From NCBI GenBank assembly GCA_002083365.1, contig LVWS01000026.1, forward strand, positions 1 to 64,000: a DNA stretch of 64,000 nt, written 5' to 3'. Shown here piece by piece: positions 18,201-26,276 of the stretch; position 1 is the first letter of the stretch; each line of letters starts with the position of its first letter. The DNA comes from Nitrospira sp. SG-bin1. Lineage in GTDB: Bacteria > Nitrospirota > Nitrospiria > Nitrospirales > Nitrospiraceae. The position numbers were made by a program, and so were the translations under genes. The notes under the pieces were generated by a model. The model did no database searches and was not told where the DNA came from. It saw only the letters and a program-made list of their open reading frames with translations.

Positions 18201-19486
18201 CCGCCTTGATCTGGAGTATCAGCCTGTTGGTGTGTCTTTCCGGTAATATGATTCCAAGTTTCGCGGAAGACTCGACACCGCCTGTCACCGACGTTGCTTC
18301 GCGCATCTTACAGTACCTCGATGCTTCTGACGGAGATGAAGCCGAACGACTCCTACAAGGCATCCTCTCCGACAGGAGTGCATCCGTCGAAACCGTCTCC
18401 CAGACCATAAAGGCGGAACGAATCTATCAAAGCCAACCCCTTGGGCATCTTCCTGATGAACAGATCGTGAGCCGGGGACAGACCTATGGGCTGTCGCTGT
18501 TCATCCCGCCGACATACCGAACTTCGAAGGCCTATGCACTTGTCGTATGCCTACATGGATATGGTTTTACCGGCGAAGAATATTTGGAACGGTGGCGGAC
18601 ACGGTTGGGTGAGGACTATCTCTTGGCCTGTCCCACCTATCCCTCTGGGGCCTGGTTTACCAGGCGTGCTGAAGATTTGGTGTTGGAGACGATCCGGCAA
18701 GCGAAACGCCGGTATCATGTCGATCCCGACCGGGTGTTTCTTACGGGCATGTCGAACGGCGGGATCGGAGCGTGGCTGATCGGGATGCACCATGCGCCGT
18801 TGTTTGCCGGCCTTGCCCCCATGGCGAGCGGCCTGGACAATGTGCTGATGCCGTTTCTGGCGAATCTCCGAAACACACCCGTCTATATCATTCATGGAAC
18901 GAAAGATCAGGTGATGCCGGTGGACCTGAGCCGCTCGATCGTCCGAGAGCTGGACCTGCTCGGGTATCCCCATGTGTATCGTGAGCATCAACGTGAGCAC
19001 CCAATTGCAGGCGGACATTATTTTCCCAAGGAGGAATTGCCGGACCTTGTCGACTGGTTCGGTCATCAACGCCGTGAGCCGCTGCCGGCAAGGCTGACCA
19101 TTGTGCGTGACGGCAGCCATTTTCAAGCGTTCAACTGGGTGCGCCTGGATTCGACCGATCCGATTGCGGCATTTTCGGACGATCTGGTGGACAAGCGCGA
19201 CGAGCGAATCAAACGTCGGGTGTATGCCAGACTGGACGCATCGATGGTTGGACATAATCGCATCGAGGTGAAGGCCGAGCACGTCCAACGGTATAGTTTA
19301 TTTCTGAACGCGCAGTTGATCGATTTCTCCAAGCCGCTTACGGTGGTGACGAACGGCCGTCTCTCGTTCGAAGGCGTCGTTATACCGTCCGTCGAAACCT
19401 TGCTGAGACAAGCCAGACTCCGACATGATCCCGAGCGACTCTTCCCCGTTCACCTCACGATTGACCTTGCGAAGCCGGCGTCATGA
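18197..19486 (+). CDS. Secreted alpha/beta-hydrolase, esterase/depolymerase-like
   Basis: 429 residues with an N-terminal signal peptide (hydrophobic to about residue 22, cleavage near SFAED). An alpha/beta-hydrolase core shows an HGYGFTGEEY oxyanion-side segment and the nucleophile elbow GMSNGG (G-x-S-x-G). Later GTKDQVMPVDLS and HYFPK segments supply plausible acid and histidine residues. This fits PHB-depolymerase or phospholipase/carboxylesterase-type enzymes; the substrate is unknown. GTG at 18197 overlaps the ribD stop by four bases, so it is translationally coupled into the ppdK-ribD chain. The last 130 residues have no recognised domain. Confidence 0.75.
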   Translation: MTALIWSISLLVCLSGNMIPSFAEDSTPPVTDVASRILQYLDASDGDEAERLLQGILSDRSASVETVSQTIKAERIYQSQPLGHLPDEQIVSRGQTYGLSLFIPPTYRTSKAYALVVCLHGYGFTGEEYLERWRTRLGEDYLLACPTYPSGAWFTRRAEDLVLETIRQAKRRYHVDPDRVFLTGMSNGGIGAWLIGMHHAPLFAGLAPMASGLDNVLMPFLANLRNTPVYIIHGTKDQVMPVDLSRSIVRELDLLGYPHVYREHQREHPIAGGHYFPKEELPDLVDWFGHQRREPLPARLTIVRDGSHFQAFNWVRLDSTDPIAAFSDDLVDKRDERIKRRVYARLDASMVGHNRIEVKAEHVQRYSLFLNAQLIDFSKPLTVVTNGRLSFEGVVIPSVETLLRQARLRHDPERLFPVHLTIDLAKPAS

Positions 19487-20295
19487 TTACCTCATGGCGG
19501 TTTCGGCCCGGCCCTGTGACACACATGCTTGTTGTTTGCATGGGCATGGGGATTCTTGTGTCGGCCGGGCATGGCCGGTCAGACGCGTGCACGTTGTCTC
19601 AAGGTCATGGCGGGCTCATATTTCCGGTCGACAGGGTAGATCCCGGGTGGACCTGTCGATTGCAAGCCGTCATCCAAAACCATACGACTGAGAGCAAAGT
19701 AGGGCCCATCCGAACCGCTCTCTCTGAATCGCTGTATCGGCATTTGCTGGATCACCCTCCGATGACCGCGGTGTTGATCCGGCGCCTGCGCCTTGGTCTC
19801 TACCAGTCGGAAGTGCGTGGCCCAGGCCGTTTCTGGGGTGATGATGCGGAGGGCACGAAGGGCATGGTTGAACTGGTGTACGAGGATCCCGAGTCCCGTA
19901 TTTACTTTCTTGAAGGAACCCATGAGAGCCGCTTGCTTCCTCACGTGTCGGGAAAAGCGGTCGTCTTCCTCAGGATGGGTGTTGTGCGCGACGCGAATGG
20001 GAACGAAGCGATGGACAGTACATTGGTCGCGTACACCAAGTTGGATAATCGGTTCCTTTCGGGCTTGGTGTCCCTTCTCCATCCGCTTGTCTCCAGGCTT
20101 GTCACGAGCCGGTTACAAAAAGGAGTGGAGACGGTGAATCGATTGGGGATGACCATGAACCAAGACCCCCAACGGGTGTTGCTCGAAGCGATGAAGCCGC
20201 CGTCGGTGGCGGAACAGCACGTAGCGTTTTTGAAAGAGGCGTTGAGAAAGAACAATGCCGACAAGGCAATCTCACGCGACAGAATGACTCCATGA
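19483..20295 (+). CDS. Predicted exported protein of unknown function
   Basis: 270 residues. A hydrophobic N-terminal segment (about 14-28, MLVVCMGMGILVSAG) looks like a signal peptide. The rest mixes beta-rich and charged helical stretches, with no family recognised. The ATG overlaps the stop of the preceding hydrolase (ATGA) and its own stop overlaps the next start (ATGA). It is therefore bound into the ribD-hydrolase-MFS translational chain and may act with the hydrolase at the cell envelope. Confidence 0.7.
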   Translation: MITSWRFRPGPVTHMLVVCMGMGILVSAGHGRSDACTLSQGHGGLIFPVDRVDPGWTCRLQAVIQNHTTESKVGPIRTALSESLYRHLLDHPPMTAVLIRRLRLGLYQSEVRGPGRFWGDDAEGTKGMVELVYEDPESRIYFLEGTHESRLLPHVSGKAVVFLRMGVVRDANGNEAMDSTLVAYTKLDNRFLSGLVSLLHPLVSRLVTSRLQKGVETVNRLGMTMNQDPQRVLLEAMKPPSVAEQHVAFLKEALRKNNADKAISRDRMTP

Positions 20296-21461
20296 CCACA
20301 TCGCGCAGCTTCGTCCTGATCTGCACGGTCGGCATCTTTTGTTTCATCAGCTACAACATGGTGCGGATGCCCGCCCTCTCCTTGTTCGCCGAATCGCTCG
20401 GGGCAGGCCCGGAACGGATCGGGTTGATCGTGTCCGTTTCGACCTTAACAGGTGTCTTGCTCAAACTGCCTTCCGGCGCCCTCTCCGATATCTATGGCCG
20501 GCGGTTCCTCCTGCGGATCGGCGTGGTGGCGTTCGGGCTGCCGCCGTTTCTCTATCCCTTCATTACAAGTCTGGACGCGCTGACGGCGCTGCGATTTCTG
20601 CATGGCTTGGCAACCGCCATCTTTGCACCAAGTGCCCTTGCCACTGTCGCGGAGCTCTATCGGGAACGGCGTGGTGCGGCGCTCGGGACCTATACGGCCT
20701 GCACGCAATCCGGCTCGCTCTTGGGTCCCTTTCTTGGAGGCTATCTCATCCATGCGGCGGGGTTCTCGACGGCGTTTGTCACAGCCGGTGTGTTCGGCTG
20801 CGTGGCGATGGTGTTGTTCTATAGCCTGCATCTCGACGTTTCCGTGCCGCAGCGGAAGGAACAGGGAACGGCCGCTGTGCTGTCCGAAATGTGGAAAGGG
20901 TTTTCGGTCGTCGCCAAGAATACCAAGGTGCTGATCACCAGTGTGACCGACGCCGCCAAAATGATCGCCAACGGAGCGTTAATGGCGTTTTTGCCGTTGT
21001 ACGGAGTGTCGGCGGGATTGAACCCCGGTGAAGTCGGCCTGTTGTTTACCGTACAAGCGTGTACGTCGTTCTTTTCGAAGCCGATTATGGGACGAGTATC
21101 AGACCGCATGGGTCGCCAGCCGCTGATCCTTCTGGGGCTCTCCATTTGCGCCGGAACCTTTGTCTGTATCCCGCACGTGTCGATGTTTCCCGTTTTGCTC
21201 CTGCTGTCTGCGGGATTCGGGTTCGGCGAGGCGGTCGTGTCGTCTTCTTCTTCAGCTCTCGTGGCAGACAGCTCGGAATTTAAAACGCTGGGAGCCGGCA
21301 TGGGGATGCAAGGAACGATCATGGACATCGGGCATGCCAGCGGTCCCCTTCTGGCCGGTCTGCTGATTGCAAGTCTGAGTTATCCCATGGCCTTCGGCGT
21401 CATCGCCGGGGTGCAGCTGCTGGCGGCGGGGGTATTCTGGGTGACGATGAAGCGAATGTAG
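20292..21461 (+). CDS. Major facilitator superfamily transporter
   Basis: 389 residues with about 12 hydrophobic segments. The MFS loop signature appears after helix 2 (GALSDIYGRRFLLR) and again in the second half (GRVSDRMGRQPLILLG). The protein belongs to the drug/solute efflux branch by overall look; the substrate cannot be told. Start overlaps the stop of the upstream exported-protein gene by four bases. Lying between ribD and ribE it could move a flavin or unrelated compound; this is only a contextual guess. Confidence 0.85.
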   Translation: MTTSRSFVLICTVGIFCFISYNMVRMPALSLFAESLGAGPERIGLIVSVSTLTGVLLKLPSGALSDIYGRRFLLRIGVVAFGLPPFLYPFITSLDALTALRFLHGLATAIFAPSALATVAELYRERRGAALGTYTACTQSGSLLGPFLGGYLIHAAGFSTAFVTAGVFGCVAMVLFYSLHLDVSVPQRKEQGTAAVLSEMWKGFSVVAKNTKVLITSVTDAAKMIANGALMAFLPLYGVSAGLNPGEVGLLFTVQACTSFFSKPIMGRVSDRMGRQPLILLGLSICAGTFVCIPHVSMFPVLLLLSAGFGFGEAVVSSSSSALVADSSEFKTLGAGMGMQGTIMDIGHASGPLLAGLLIASLSYPMAFGVIAGVQLLAAGVFWVTMKRM

Positions 21462-21492
21462 ACGCTGCCATCCCGATAACTGCTGCGATATA

Positions 21493-21621
21493 ATGGGCGG
21501 CGTGATGAGGGAGATCGCGACCGAGAATCTTGTGATCGGCGTGCTGGCCGGTCTGGGCGTTGTGGTGCTGATTGTGCTGTTCGTCTATGTGGTGAAACAA
21601 ATCCTCGTGAGGAAAGACTGA
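21493..21621 (+). CDS. 42-residue single-helix membrane micro-protein
   Basis: ATG at 21493 opens a 42-codon frame. A short polar start is followed by about 22 hydrophobic residues (VIGVLAGLGVVVLIVLFVYVV) and a positively charged end (KQILVRKD). This is the layout of a one-pass inner-membrane micro-protein. Its TGA overlaps the ribE ATG (TGATG), a strong sign of translational coupling and that the frame is real. An internal ATG (codon 5) is another possible start. No family recognised. Confidence 0.6.
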   Translation: MGGVMREIATENLVIGVLAGLGVVVLIVLFVYVVKQILVRKD

Positions 21622-22277
21622 TGTTCTCTGGCATCGTTGAAGAAATGGGCGGGATTACCGTCCTGAGAAAAACGCTGGCGGGAGCCAAGCTCACGATTTT
21701 GGCCTCGACCGTGATGGGCGACCTCAAAGTGGGTGACAGCGTCAGCGTGAATGGAATTTGTCTGACGGTCGTCTCGAGGAGCGAGCGTGACTTTTCCGTG
21801 GAAGTCTCGCCTGAAACGCTCTCGGTGACGACGCTCGGCAGTTTCGCCGTAGGCATGCCGGTCAATCTAGAACGAGCCATGAAGCTCAACGAGCGCATCG
21901 GCGGGCATCTGGTGGCCGGTCATGTGGATGGTGTGGGTGTCATTCGTACCCGACATCAAGACGCCAATGCGATCATCCTCACCATCGAAGCGCCGCAAAA
22001 CATCCTGCGATACTGCGTGGTAAAAGGTTCCATCACGGTCGATGGGATCAGCTTGACCATCAATGACGTGAGCGACAATGGGTTCTCCGTCACCATCATT
22101 CCGCACACCGCCAAAGTGACGACGTTAGGTCTGAAACAGGTCAAAGATACCGTGAATCTGGAGTCCGATCTCATCGGCAAATACGTCGAGCGCCTGCTCC
22201 AAGAGCGTGGGCAGGTTTCGCCGAAACCGGCACCTGTTATCGACAAAGACTATCTTCAGAAGCGAGGATTGATCTGA
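21621..22277 (+). CDS. ribE: Riboflavin synthase alpha chain
   Basis: Dismutates two 6,7-dimethyl-8-ribityllumazines to riboflavin, the final step of the pathway. The 218-residue protein shows two tandem lumazine-binding barrels. The first opens with MFSGIVEE and has GDSVSVNGICLTV; the second has HLVAGHVDG and KGSITVDGISLTI. Length is normal. The C-terminal segment after PHTAKVTTLG is repeated in a broken copy at 23003-23163 beyond the higBA pair, marking the ribE end as an insertion target. Confidence 0.96.
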   Translation: MFSGIVEEMGGITVLRKTLAGAKLTILASTVMGDLKVGDSVSVNGICLTVVSRSERDFSVEVSPETLSVTTLGSFAVGMPVNLERAMKLNERIGGHLVAGHVDGVGVIRTRHQDANAIILTIEAPQNILRYCVVKGSITVDGISLTINDVSDNGFSVTIIPHTAKVTTLGLKQVKDTVNLESDLIGKYVERLLQERGQVSPKPAPVIDKDYLQKRGLI

Positions 22278-22399
22278 TCGCTGCGAATGGGACGCGTTTC
22301 TGGCTGCCACCGTGCTCAGCCGCATCTCTTCTTATACATCTCATCTGAGCAATAGCGGATGCTTGACCTATACCGCGTAGCGGAATAGACTGACATCTG

Positions 22400-22678
22400 A
22401 TGATACGGTCATTCCGGTCGAAGGCGACCGAGTCACTGTTTGCCGATGAAGAGGTGCCCCGCTTTCGCGCATTTGAGAGGATGGCCAGACGAAAGCTATT
22501 GCTGCTCCATCGGGCGAAGTCGCTGGATGATCTGCGCGTTCCGCCAGGAAACCGTTTAGAAGCCTTGCGTGGAACTCGAAAGGGACAGTACAGCATTCGT
22601 ATTAACGATCAGTGGAGGATTTGTTTTGTGTGGGCTCAGGGCGATGCCCGTGATGTCGAGATTGTGGACTACCATTGA
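22400..22678 (+). CDS. higB: HigB-type toxin (RelE superfamily)
   Basis: 92-residue RelE/HigB-fold mRNA interferase. The segments RLEALRGTRKGQYSIRINDQ, WRICFVW and the VEIVDYH end are typical of the plasmid-maintenance killer (HigB) family, which cuts mRNA on the ribosome. It stands first in the operon, toxin before antitoxin as usual for higBA, and its stop lies 8 bases before the higA ATG. The pair is the only cargo between ribE and its duplicated tail. Confidence 0.9.
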   Translation: MIRSFRSKATESLFADEEVPRFRAFERMARRKLLLLHRAKSLDDLRVPPGNRLEALRGTRKGQYSIRINDQWRICFVWAQGDARDVEIVDYH

Positions 22679-22686
22679 GGTGCACT

Positions 22687-22989
22687 ATGGCGCGAAAACG
22701 CTTGCTGGAGCCGATACATCCGGGTGAAATTTTGTTTGAAGAGTTCATGAAGCCAATGAACATCAGCATTAATCGGCTTGCCCGTGAGATTCATGTCTCG
22801 CCGGGCCGGATCAGCGCCATCGTTAATGGAAAGCGTGCTATCACAGCCGATACCGCGCTCCGGCTCAGCCGGTATTTGGGAACGTCGTCGGATCTCTGGA
22901 TCGGACTCCAGGGGGAGTTTGACCTACGAGTCGCCAAACGTACGATAGGGTCAGAAATCGAGAGGCATATCCAGCAATATGTTGCGTGA
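22687..22989 (+). CDS. higA: HigA-type antitoxin (XRE helix-turn-helix)
   Basis: 100-residue antitoxin and autorepressor. The opening LLEPIHPGEILFEEFMKPMN and the helix-turn-helix around residues 22-60 (INRLAREIHVSPGRISAIVNGKR) are typical of HigA/VapI proteins. The ATG at 22687 is preferred; four residues upstream would overlap the toxin stop. It should bind and neutralise the adjacent HigB and repress the operon. Confidence 0.92.
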   Translation: MARKRLLEPIHPGEILFEEFMKPMNISINRLAREIHVSPGRISAIVNGKRAITADTALRLSRYLGTSSDLWIGLQGEFDLRVAKRTIGSEIERHIQQYVA

Positions 22990-23002
22990 GATCGCATGTT
23001 CA

Positions 23003-23163
23003 AAAGTGACGACACTTGGTCTCAAGCAGGTGAATGATACGGTCAATCTCGAATCAGACCTCATCGGCAAGTACGTCGAGAGCCTGCTCCAAGAGCGTGG
23101 CCAGCTTCCCAAACCCACCGTCAGCATTGATAAAGATACCTGCAGGAACAGTGCTCAACTTAG
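23003..23163 (+). pseudogene. Second, partial copy of the ribE 3' end
   Basis: Reads KVTTLGLKQVNDTVNLESDL and then IGKYVESLLQERGQ, nearly the same as the end of RibE (from base 22113). It then loses frame at DKD, where one base is missing relative to ribE. No start or upstream ribE sequence is present. The true ribE end is intact upstream, so this is a displaced or duplicated tail. It starts 13 bases after the higA stop. Confidence 0.88.
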
Positions 23164-23263
23164 CTGGGGAAGTGCTGTTCGCCCACCGCTGAGTTAAAAC
23201 CTCTCGGCTCCCTCGAAATCAACCCTACCGCTAAATGTAATCAATTCTTAGGAGCCTGGCTAG

Positions 23264-23431
23264 GTGAGACTTGACGGAGCCAATAGATCGGCCGAGAATA
23301 TGCTGCGCTGGTGCCGGTTCCTCACGATCCAGAAATTACTCGGGCACAAGGACGTCAGTATGACGATGACTTACACCCATGTGCTTCACCGTGGACCAAC
23401 AGGTGTCTGCAGCCGGTTGATCAGCATGTGA
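23264..23431 (+). pseudogene. C-terminal remnant of an IntI-like tyrosine recombinase
   Basis: The frame ends with IQKLLGHKDVSMTMTYTHVL followed by HRGPTGVCSRL and a TGA. This matches the C-terminal end of integron-type and related tyrosine recombinases (LLGHKDVSTTMIYTHVLNRG pattern), including the catalytic H-x2-tyrosine region. Only about 40 recognisable residues remain; the rest of the enzyme, with the other catalytic Arg/His residues, is missing. It lies 100 bases beyond the ribE tail copy and just ahead of cassette-like genes. Confidence 0.85.
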
Positions 23432-23494
23432 ACCCATTCATGGGACGGGTGTTATGCGGACCGGCCTAAACATAGTTAGCCAGGCAGAGAGACA

Positions 23495-24242
23495 ATGACG
23501 CCAGACTGCACCGAGTTGGAGTGGATGTACCAGCCAGCAGACCTCTTTGAGGCGGTGCACCGCTCTGCCAACACTGAGTATGAGCTAGTCATTGAGGATG
23601 GCCGAGTCGTTGCGACTCTGACCGTCCCTCAAAATCCTGTTGCCGAAGACCTTGAGGGACAGATTGAGGCGCATGTTACCTCAATTTTCCTGGTAAGACA
23701 GCTTCAGGTGCATCGCACGTACACGCTTCAAGGGCCGCGCGTCTACCAGCATGAGAGAGGGCAGAGAAACGTGGCCATCCGTGTTAGCTCTGTGCTGAGT
23801 GCGGAATCCGTTGGTCAACCCGACATTATTCTTCGAGACCAGTCTGGTAACATTATGCGGGACACGAGAGCCGAACGCATCGCCGCGTACACCTCTATTG
23901 GAATCCATCACGCCCAAGCTGACCCGATCGACTGTACTGCATCGGCTGTTCACGAGCTATTCTCGGTCCATATCAGATCCAAACAATGAGCTCGTCCACC
24001 TTTACGAGATCCGGGATGCCCTTTCCCAACATTACGGCGGCGAGCAGAAGGTTCGTGCTACCTTGAACATCAATCGTGCCGAATGGCAGCGCCTTGGCGT
24101 CCTCGCAAACGTTGAACCCCTGCAACAAGGGCGGCATCGCGGCAAAAACATTAGCGGCCATCGAGTCGCCAGCAGCGGGGAGTTGGAGGAGGCTCGAAGC
24201 ATCGTCCGCAATTGGATCATGGCCTTCGCGCAGACCCTCTGA
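23495..24242 (+). pseudogene. Hypothetical gene broken by a frameshift
   Basis: The first 164-codon frame (ATG 23495) stops at 23989. In the next frame, a well-formed protein segment continues from DPNNELVHLYEIRDALSQHY to RNWIMAFAQTL with a stop at 24242. The two parts together would give about 250 residues. The sharp change near 23950-23970 suggests a single insertion or deletion. I do not recognise the family. A palindrome resembling an integron attC site starts 15 bases after the stop. Confidence 0.6.
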
Positions 24243-24256
24243 GGAACGAAGGAACC

Positions 24257-24343
24257 GGCTAACCACACCCTGCGGCGGACCGGGGCAGAGCGGTGGTGTA
24301 CGGCTTGGGGGCCCCGTCACGGGTGGGGTGCAGTGCGTTAGAC
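24257..24343 (+). repeat. attC-like imperfect palindrome
   Basis: An 87-base imperfect inverted repeat bounded by GGCTAAC (24257-24263) and GTTAGAC (24337-24343). GTTAGAC fits the integron GTTRRRY box, and the left box differs from its complement at one base. Inner arms (for example GACCGGGGC against GCCCCGTC) also pair. It lies between the stop of one short gene and the start of the next, as an attC site would. Identification is by eye only. Confidence 0.4.
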
Positions 24344-24364
24344 CGACATCGAGGAGAGCGTCAG

Positions 24365-24726
24365 ATGAGGCGGGACTTGGACCTGATCCGGAAGATGCTG
24401 CTGGCAATCGAGGATTCCCCTTCTGGATGGGCGCCTGACATCAAGATCGATGGCTACTCGGACGTACAGATCGGATATCATGCACATCTGATGATCGGCG
24501 CCGAGCTTGCTCGGGGCAGCGATGTTAGCACTATGGGGAACCAGGCACCTAAGGCATGATCACAAGCCTCACGTGGGAAGGCCATGAGTTCACCGAGGCG
24601 GCACGAGATGAGAGGCGCTGGAAGAAGGCCGTGGGCATTGTGGCCGAGAAGGGCGGGAACATCACACTCGATGTCATGAAGCAGCTTCTCATGAGCCTCA
24701 TGAAGGGAACCTTGGGACTCCCGTGA
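24365..24726 (+). pseudogene. DUF2513 gene split into two overlapping frames
   Basis: Frame one (24365-24559) opens MRRDLDLIRKMLLAIEDSPSG and holds the N-terminal half of DUF2513. Frame two (24556-24726) carries the second half (ITSLTWEGHEF to the C-terminus). The stop of the first overlaps an ATG of the second (ATGA). DUF2513 proteins are normally one chain of about 120 residues, so this is most simply a frameshifted gene. Coupled translation of two halves is possible. Function of the family is unknown; members are frequent on mobile DNA. Confidence 0.7.
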
Positions 24727-24829
24727 GCAAGGAGCGGTTCAACAATCGGTTGGAATAGGTGAACGCGGTGTCAGCGATGGTCGTTTGACGCTCACTCCCC
24801 GTGAGCCCTACTGAAACGGTTTTCAGCCA

Positions 24830-25258
24830 ATGACAGCACCACAGGTATTTATCTCGTATTCTGGGCATGATTCATTTGAGACGAGCCTGCTGCAATATGC
24901 GATCGAGACCCTGCTCAATCGTGAGGGAGTGGTCGCCTGGACATTCCAACGAGATCAGGTTCGTTCGGAGAAAGAAATTGCAAACAGCTTAAAGCAACGG
25001 GTCCGTGAATCGGTCGCCACTATTTTCTTGGTTTCACCAACTACTCTTGATGGTGGAGCGACTCAATGGATGGAATTGGCCTATTCCGACGCATTCGACG
25101 TGCCCACTTTTGTGCTTTTACACCATTTGGAGTACGAAGAACTCAAAGCGAAGGAACGCGGCGTTCCTCCACTGCTTCTGTCCAGTCAGTGCAATTCGGC
25201 GCATGACTGGAAGCGCATCGTGGAGGATATACGCAACCTCCTAAACAAGGGGAAGTAG
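24830..25258 (+). CDS. TIR-domain protein, first of a pair
   Basis: 142 residues made up of a single TIR-like domain. It has VFISYSGHDSFETSLL (box 1 and first helix), a central TIFLVSP strand and WMELAYSDA with a glutamate where the TIR NADase catalytic residue lies. No other domain or membrane segment is present. Bacterial TIR proteins often cleave NAD or make cyclic ADP-ribose signals in phage defence. It is followed 2 bases later by a second TIR gene, so both are surely co-expressed. Confidence 0.8.
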   Translation: MTAPQVFISYSGHDSFETSLLQYAIETLLNREGVVAWTFQRDQVRSEKEIANSLKQRVRESVATIFLVSPTTLDGGATQWMELAYSDAFDVPTFVLLHHLEYEELKAKERGVPPLLLSSQCNSAHDWKRIVEDIRNLLNKGK

Positions 25259-25260
25259 CA

Positions 25261-25623
25261 ATGGCCGAAAAGATTTTTCTTTCATACGCACAGCAGGACC
25301 GCAAGATTGCAGAACGGATTGAGGGTTACCTGCGAAAACATGGAATCGTCACTTCGCCAGAGGTGGAGTTCTTTGATCCTCAGAAGGGCATTCAAGCTGG
25401 AGATAATATTCGCGCGATTCTTAAAAACGAGATAGCGGCATCAAGCACAGTTGTAATCATAACGTCCCCCAATAGCGCTCAATCACAATGGGTTAGTTAC
25501 GAAGCGGGTATGGCATCTGCTCTAGGAAAACCCATTGTCGTGGTTGGTGTCGGCGGCGTCGGGAGCAAATTTGCTCAAGCGCTCGGCGATGTTCGAACAA
25601 TCGAAATAAAGGACGAGGACTAA
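25261..25623 (+). CDS. TIR-domain protein, second of a pair
   Basis: 120-residue single-domain TIR protein. KIFLSYAQQDRKIAERIEGY is box 1, VVIITSPNSAQSQW the central strand and loop, and WVSYEAGMASAL holds the likely catalytic glutamate. It begins 2 bases after the first TIR gene. The two are related but clearly different in sequence, so not a recent duplication. No NAD-sensing or nuclease partner is adjacent; the nearest neighbours are a toxin-antitoxin pair and broken cassette genes. Confidence 0.82.
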   Translation: MAEKIFLSYAQQDRKIAERIEGYLRKHGIVTSPEVEFFDPQKGIQAGDNIRAILKNEIAASSTVVIITSPNSAQSQWVSYEAGMASALGKPIVVVGVGGVGSKFAQALGDVRTIEIKDED

Positions 25624-25716
25624 CCTCACGCTCCAGTCGAGGCCACAAAGCGGCGCAGCTGAGCGCTTCTAGGTTGGGGTCGGATCTTGAATCGTGCACG
25701 TGGATGTTAACGCGGT

Positions 25717-25996
25717 CTATGGAATTCTCTGTACGATATCCTCATACACCGTCTTGCGATGTTGAATTCCTAGGACCCACACTTCTTCTCCTTCGATCTT
25801 ATACACGACGCGATAGTCCCCGACACGGAGCTTCCAGTAGCCTCTCAATGTCTTGCAAAGAGGTGTGCCGTATTGGTGCGGAGCACGAGTCAAGCGCGAC
25901 TCAATGGTTCCAGCAATCCGGACGTGGAGATTTTGAGGAATAAGGGGGGGTATCTTCGTCCGCGACGGCAGGGTGGTACCGAAGTGCGAAGGACAC
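25717..25996 (-). pseudogene. RelE/ParE-type toxin frameshifted at a C7 run
   Basis: On the minus strand a GTG directly after the antitoxin stop opens SFALRYHPAVADEDTP. The rest of the toxin (LIPQNLHVRIAGTIE to QHRKTVYEDIVQRIP) continues in another frame. The switch is at seven C bases (25944-25950 on the plus strand); six would restore one 92-residue chain. The C-terminal half has the WKLRVGDYRVVYKI segment typical of RelE/ParE. It is either inactivated, phase-variable or a sequencing slip. Confidence 0.8.
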
Positions 25997-26245
25997 TTAT
26001 CGTCTCAATCGTTTGAGCGGTGCCCAGGTCTGAGCATGTGTTAAGGCTTTCTTTCTGTCGAACGTCTGCTCTCGATCTTTGGCCAGACCTGCCAGTGCTC
26101 GATCTTCTTCGGCTTCCAGTGCGTCTTTGACGAGATCCCGCACCTTCAGCGAAAGTGACACGCCATCCCGCTTCGCCCAATGCCGGAGCTCCTCGTAAAT
26201 CGGTTCTTCCAGGACGACATTCACGCGGTGATTTGTGGATGCCAT
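25997..26245 (-). CDS. Antitoxin of a RelE/ParE pair
   Basis: 82 residues with an N-terminal ribbon-helix-helix-like part (HRVNVVLEEPIYEELRHWAK, then GVSLSLKVRDLVKDAL) and a charged C-terminal tail for toxin binding. AAAGGA lies just upstream of the ATG. The toxin frame starts right after its TAA. With the toxin broken, the antitoxin may be a leftover or may act on a related toxin. Confidence 0.75.
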   Translation of the reverse strand: MASTNHRVNVVLEEPIYEELRHWAKRDGVSLSLKVRDLVKDALEAEEDRALAGLAKDREQTFDRKKALTHAQTWAPLKRLRR

Positions 26246-26276
26246 TAAAAGTCCTTTCTACAGAGTATGGGACTCT

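Noticed and set aside
23465..23485. Possible second attC or attI box around GTTAGCC
   Set aside because: GTTAGCC breaks the GTTRRRY pattern and no matching arm was found at a proper distance.
24737..24789. Possible attC between the DUF2513 gene and the TIR pair
   Set aside because: GTTCAAC and GTTTGAC are only loosely complementary and the inner arms do not pair well.
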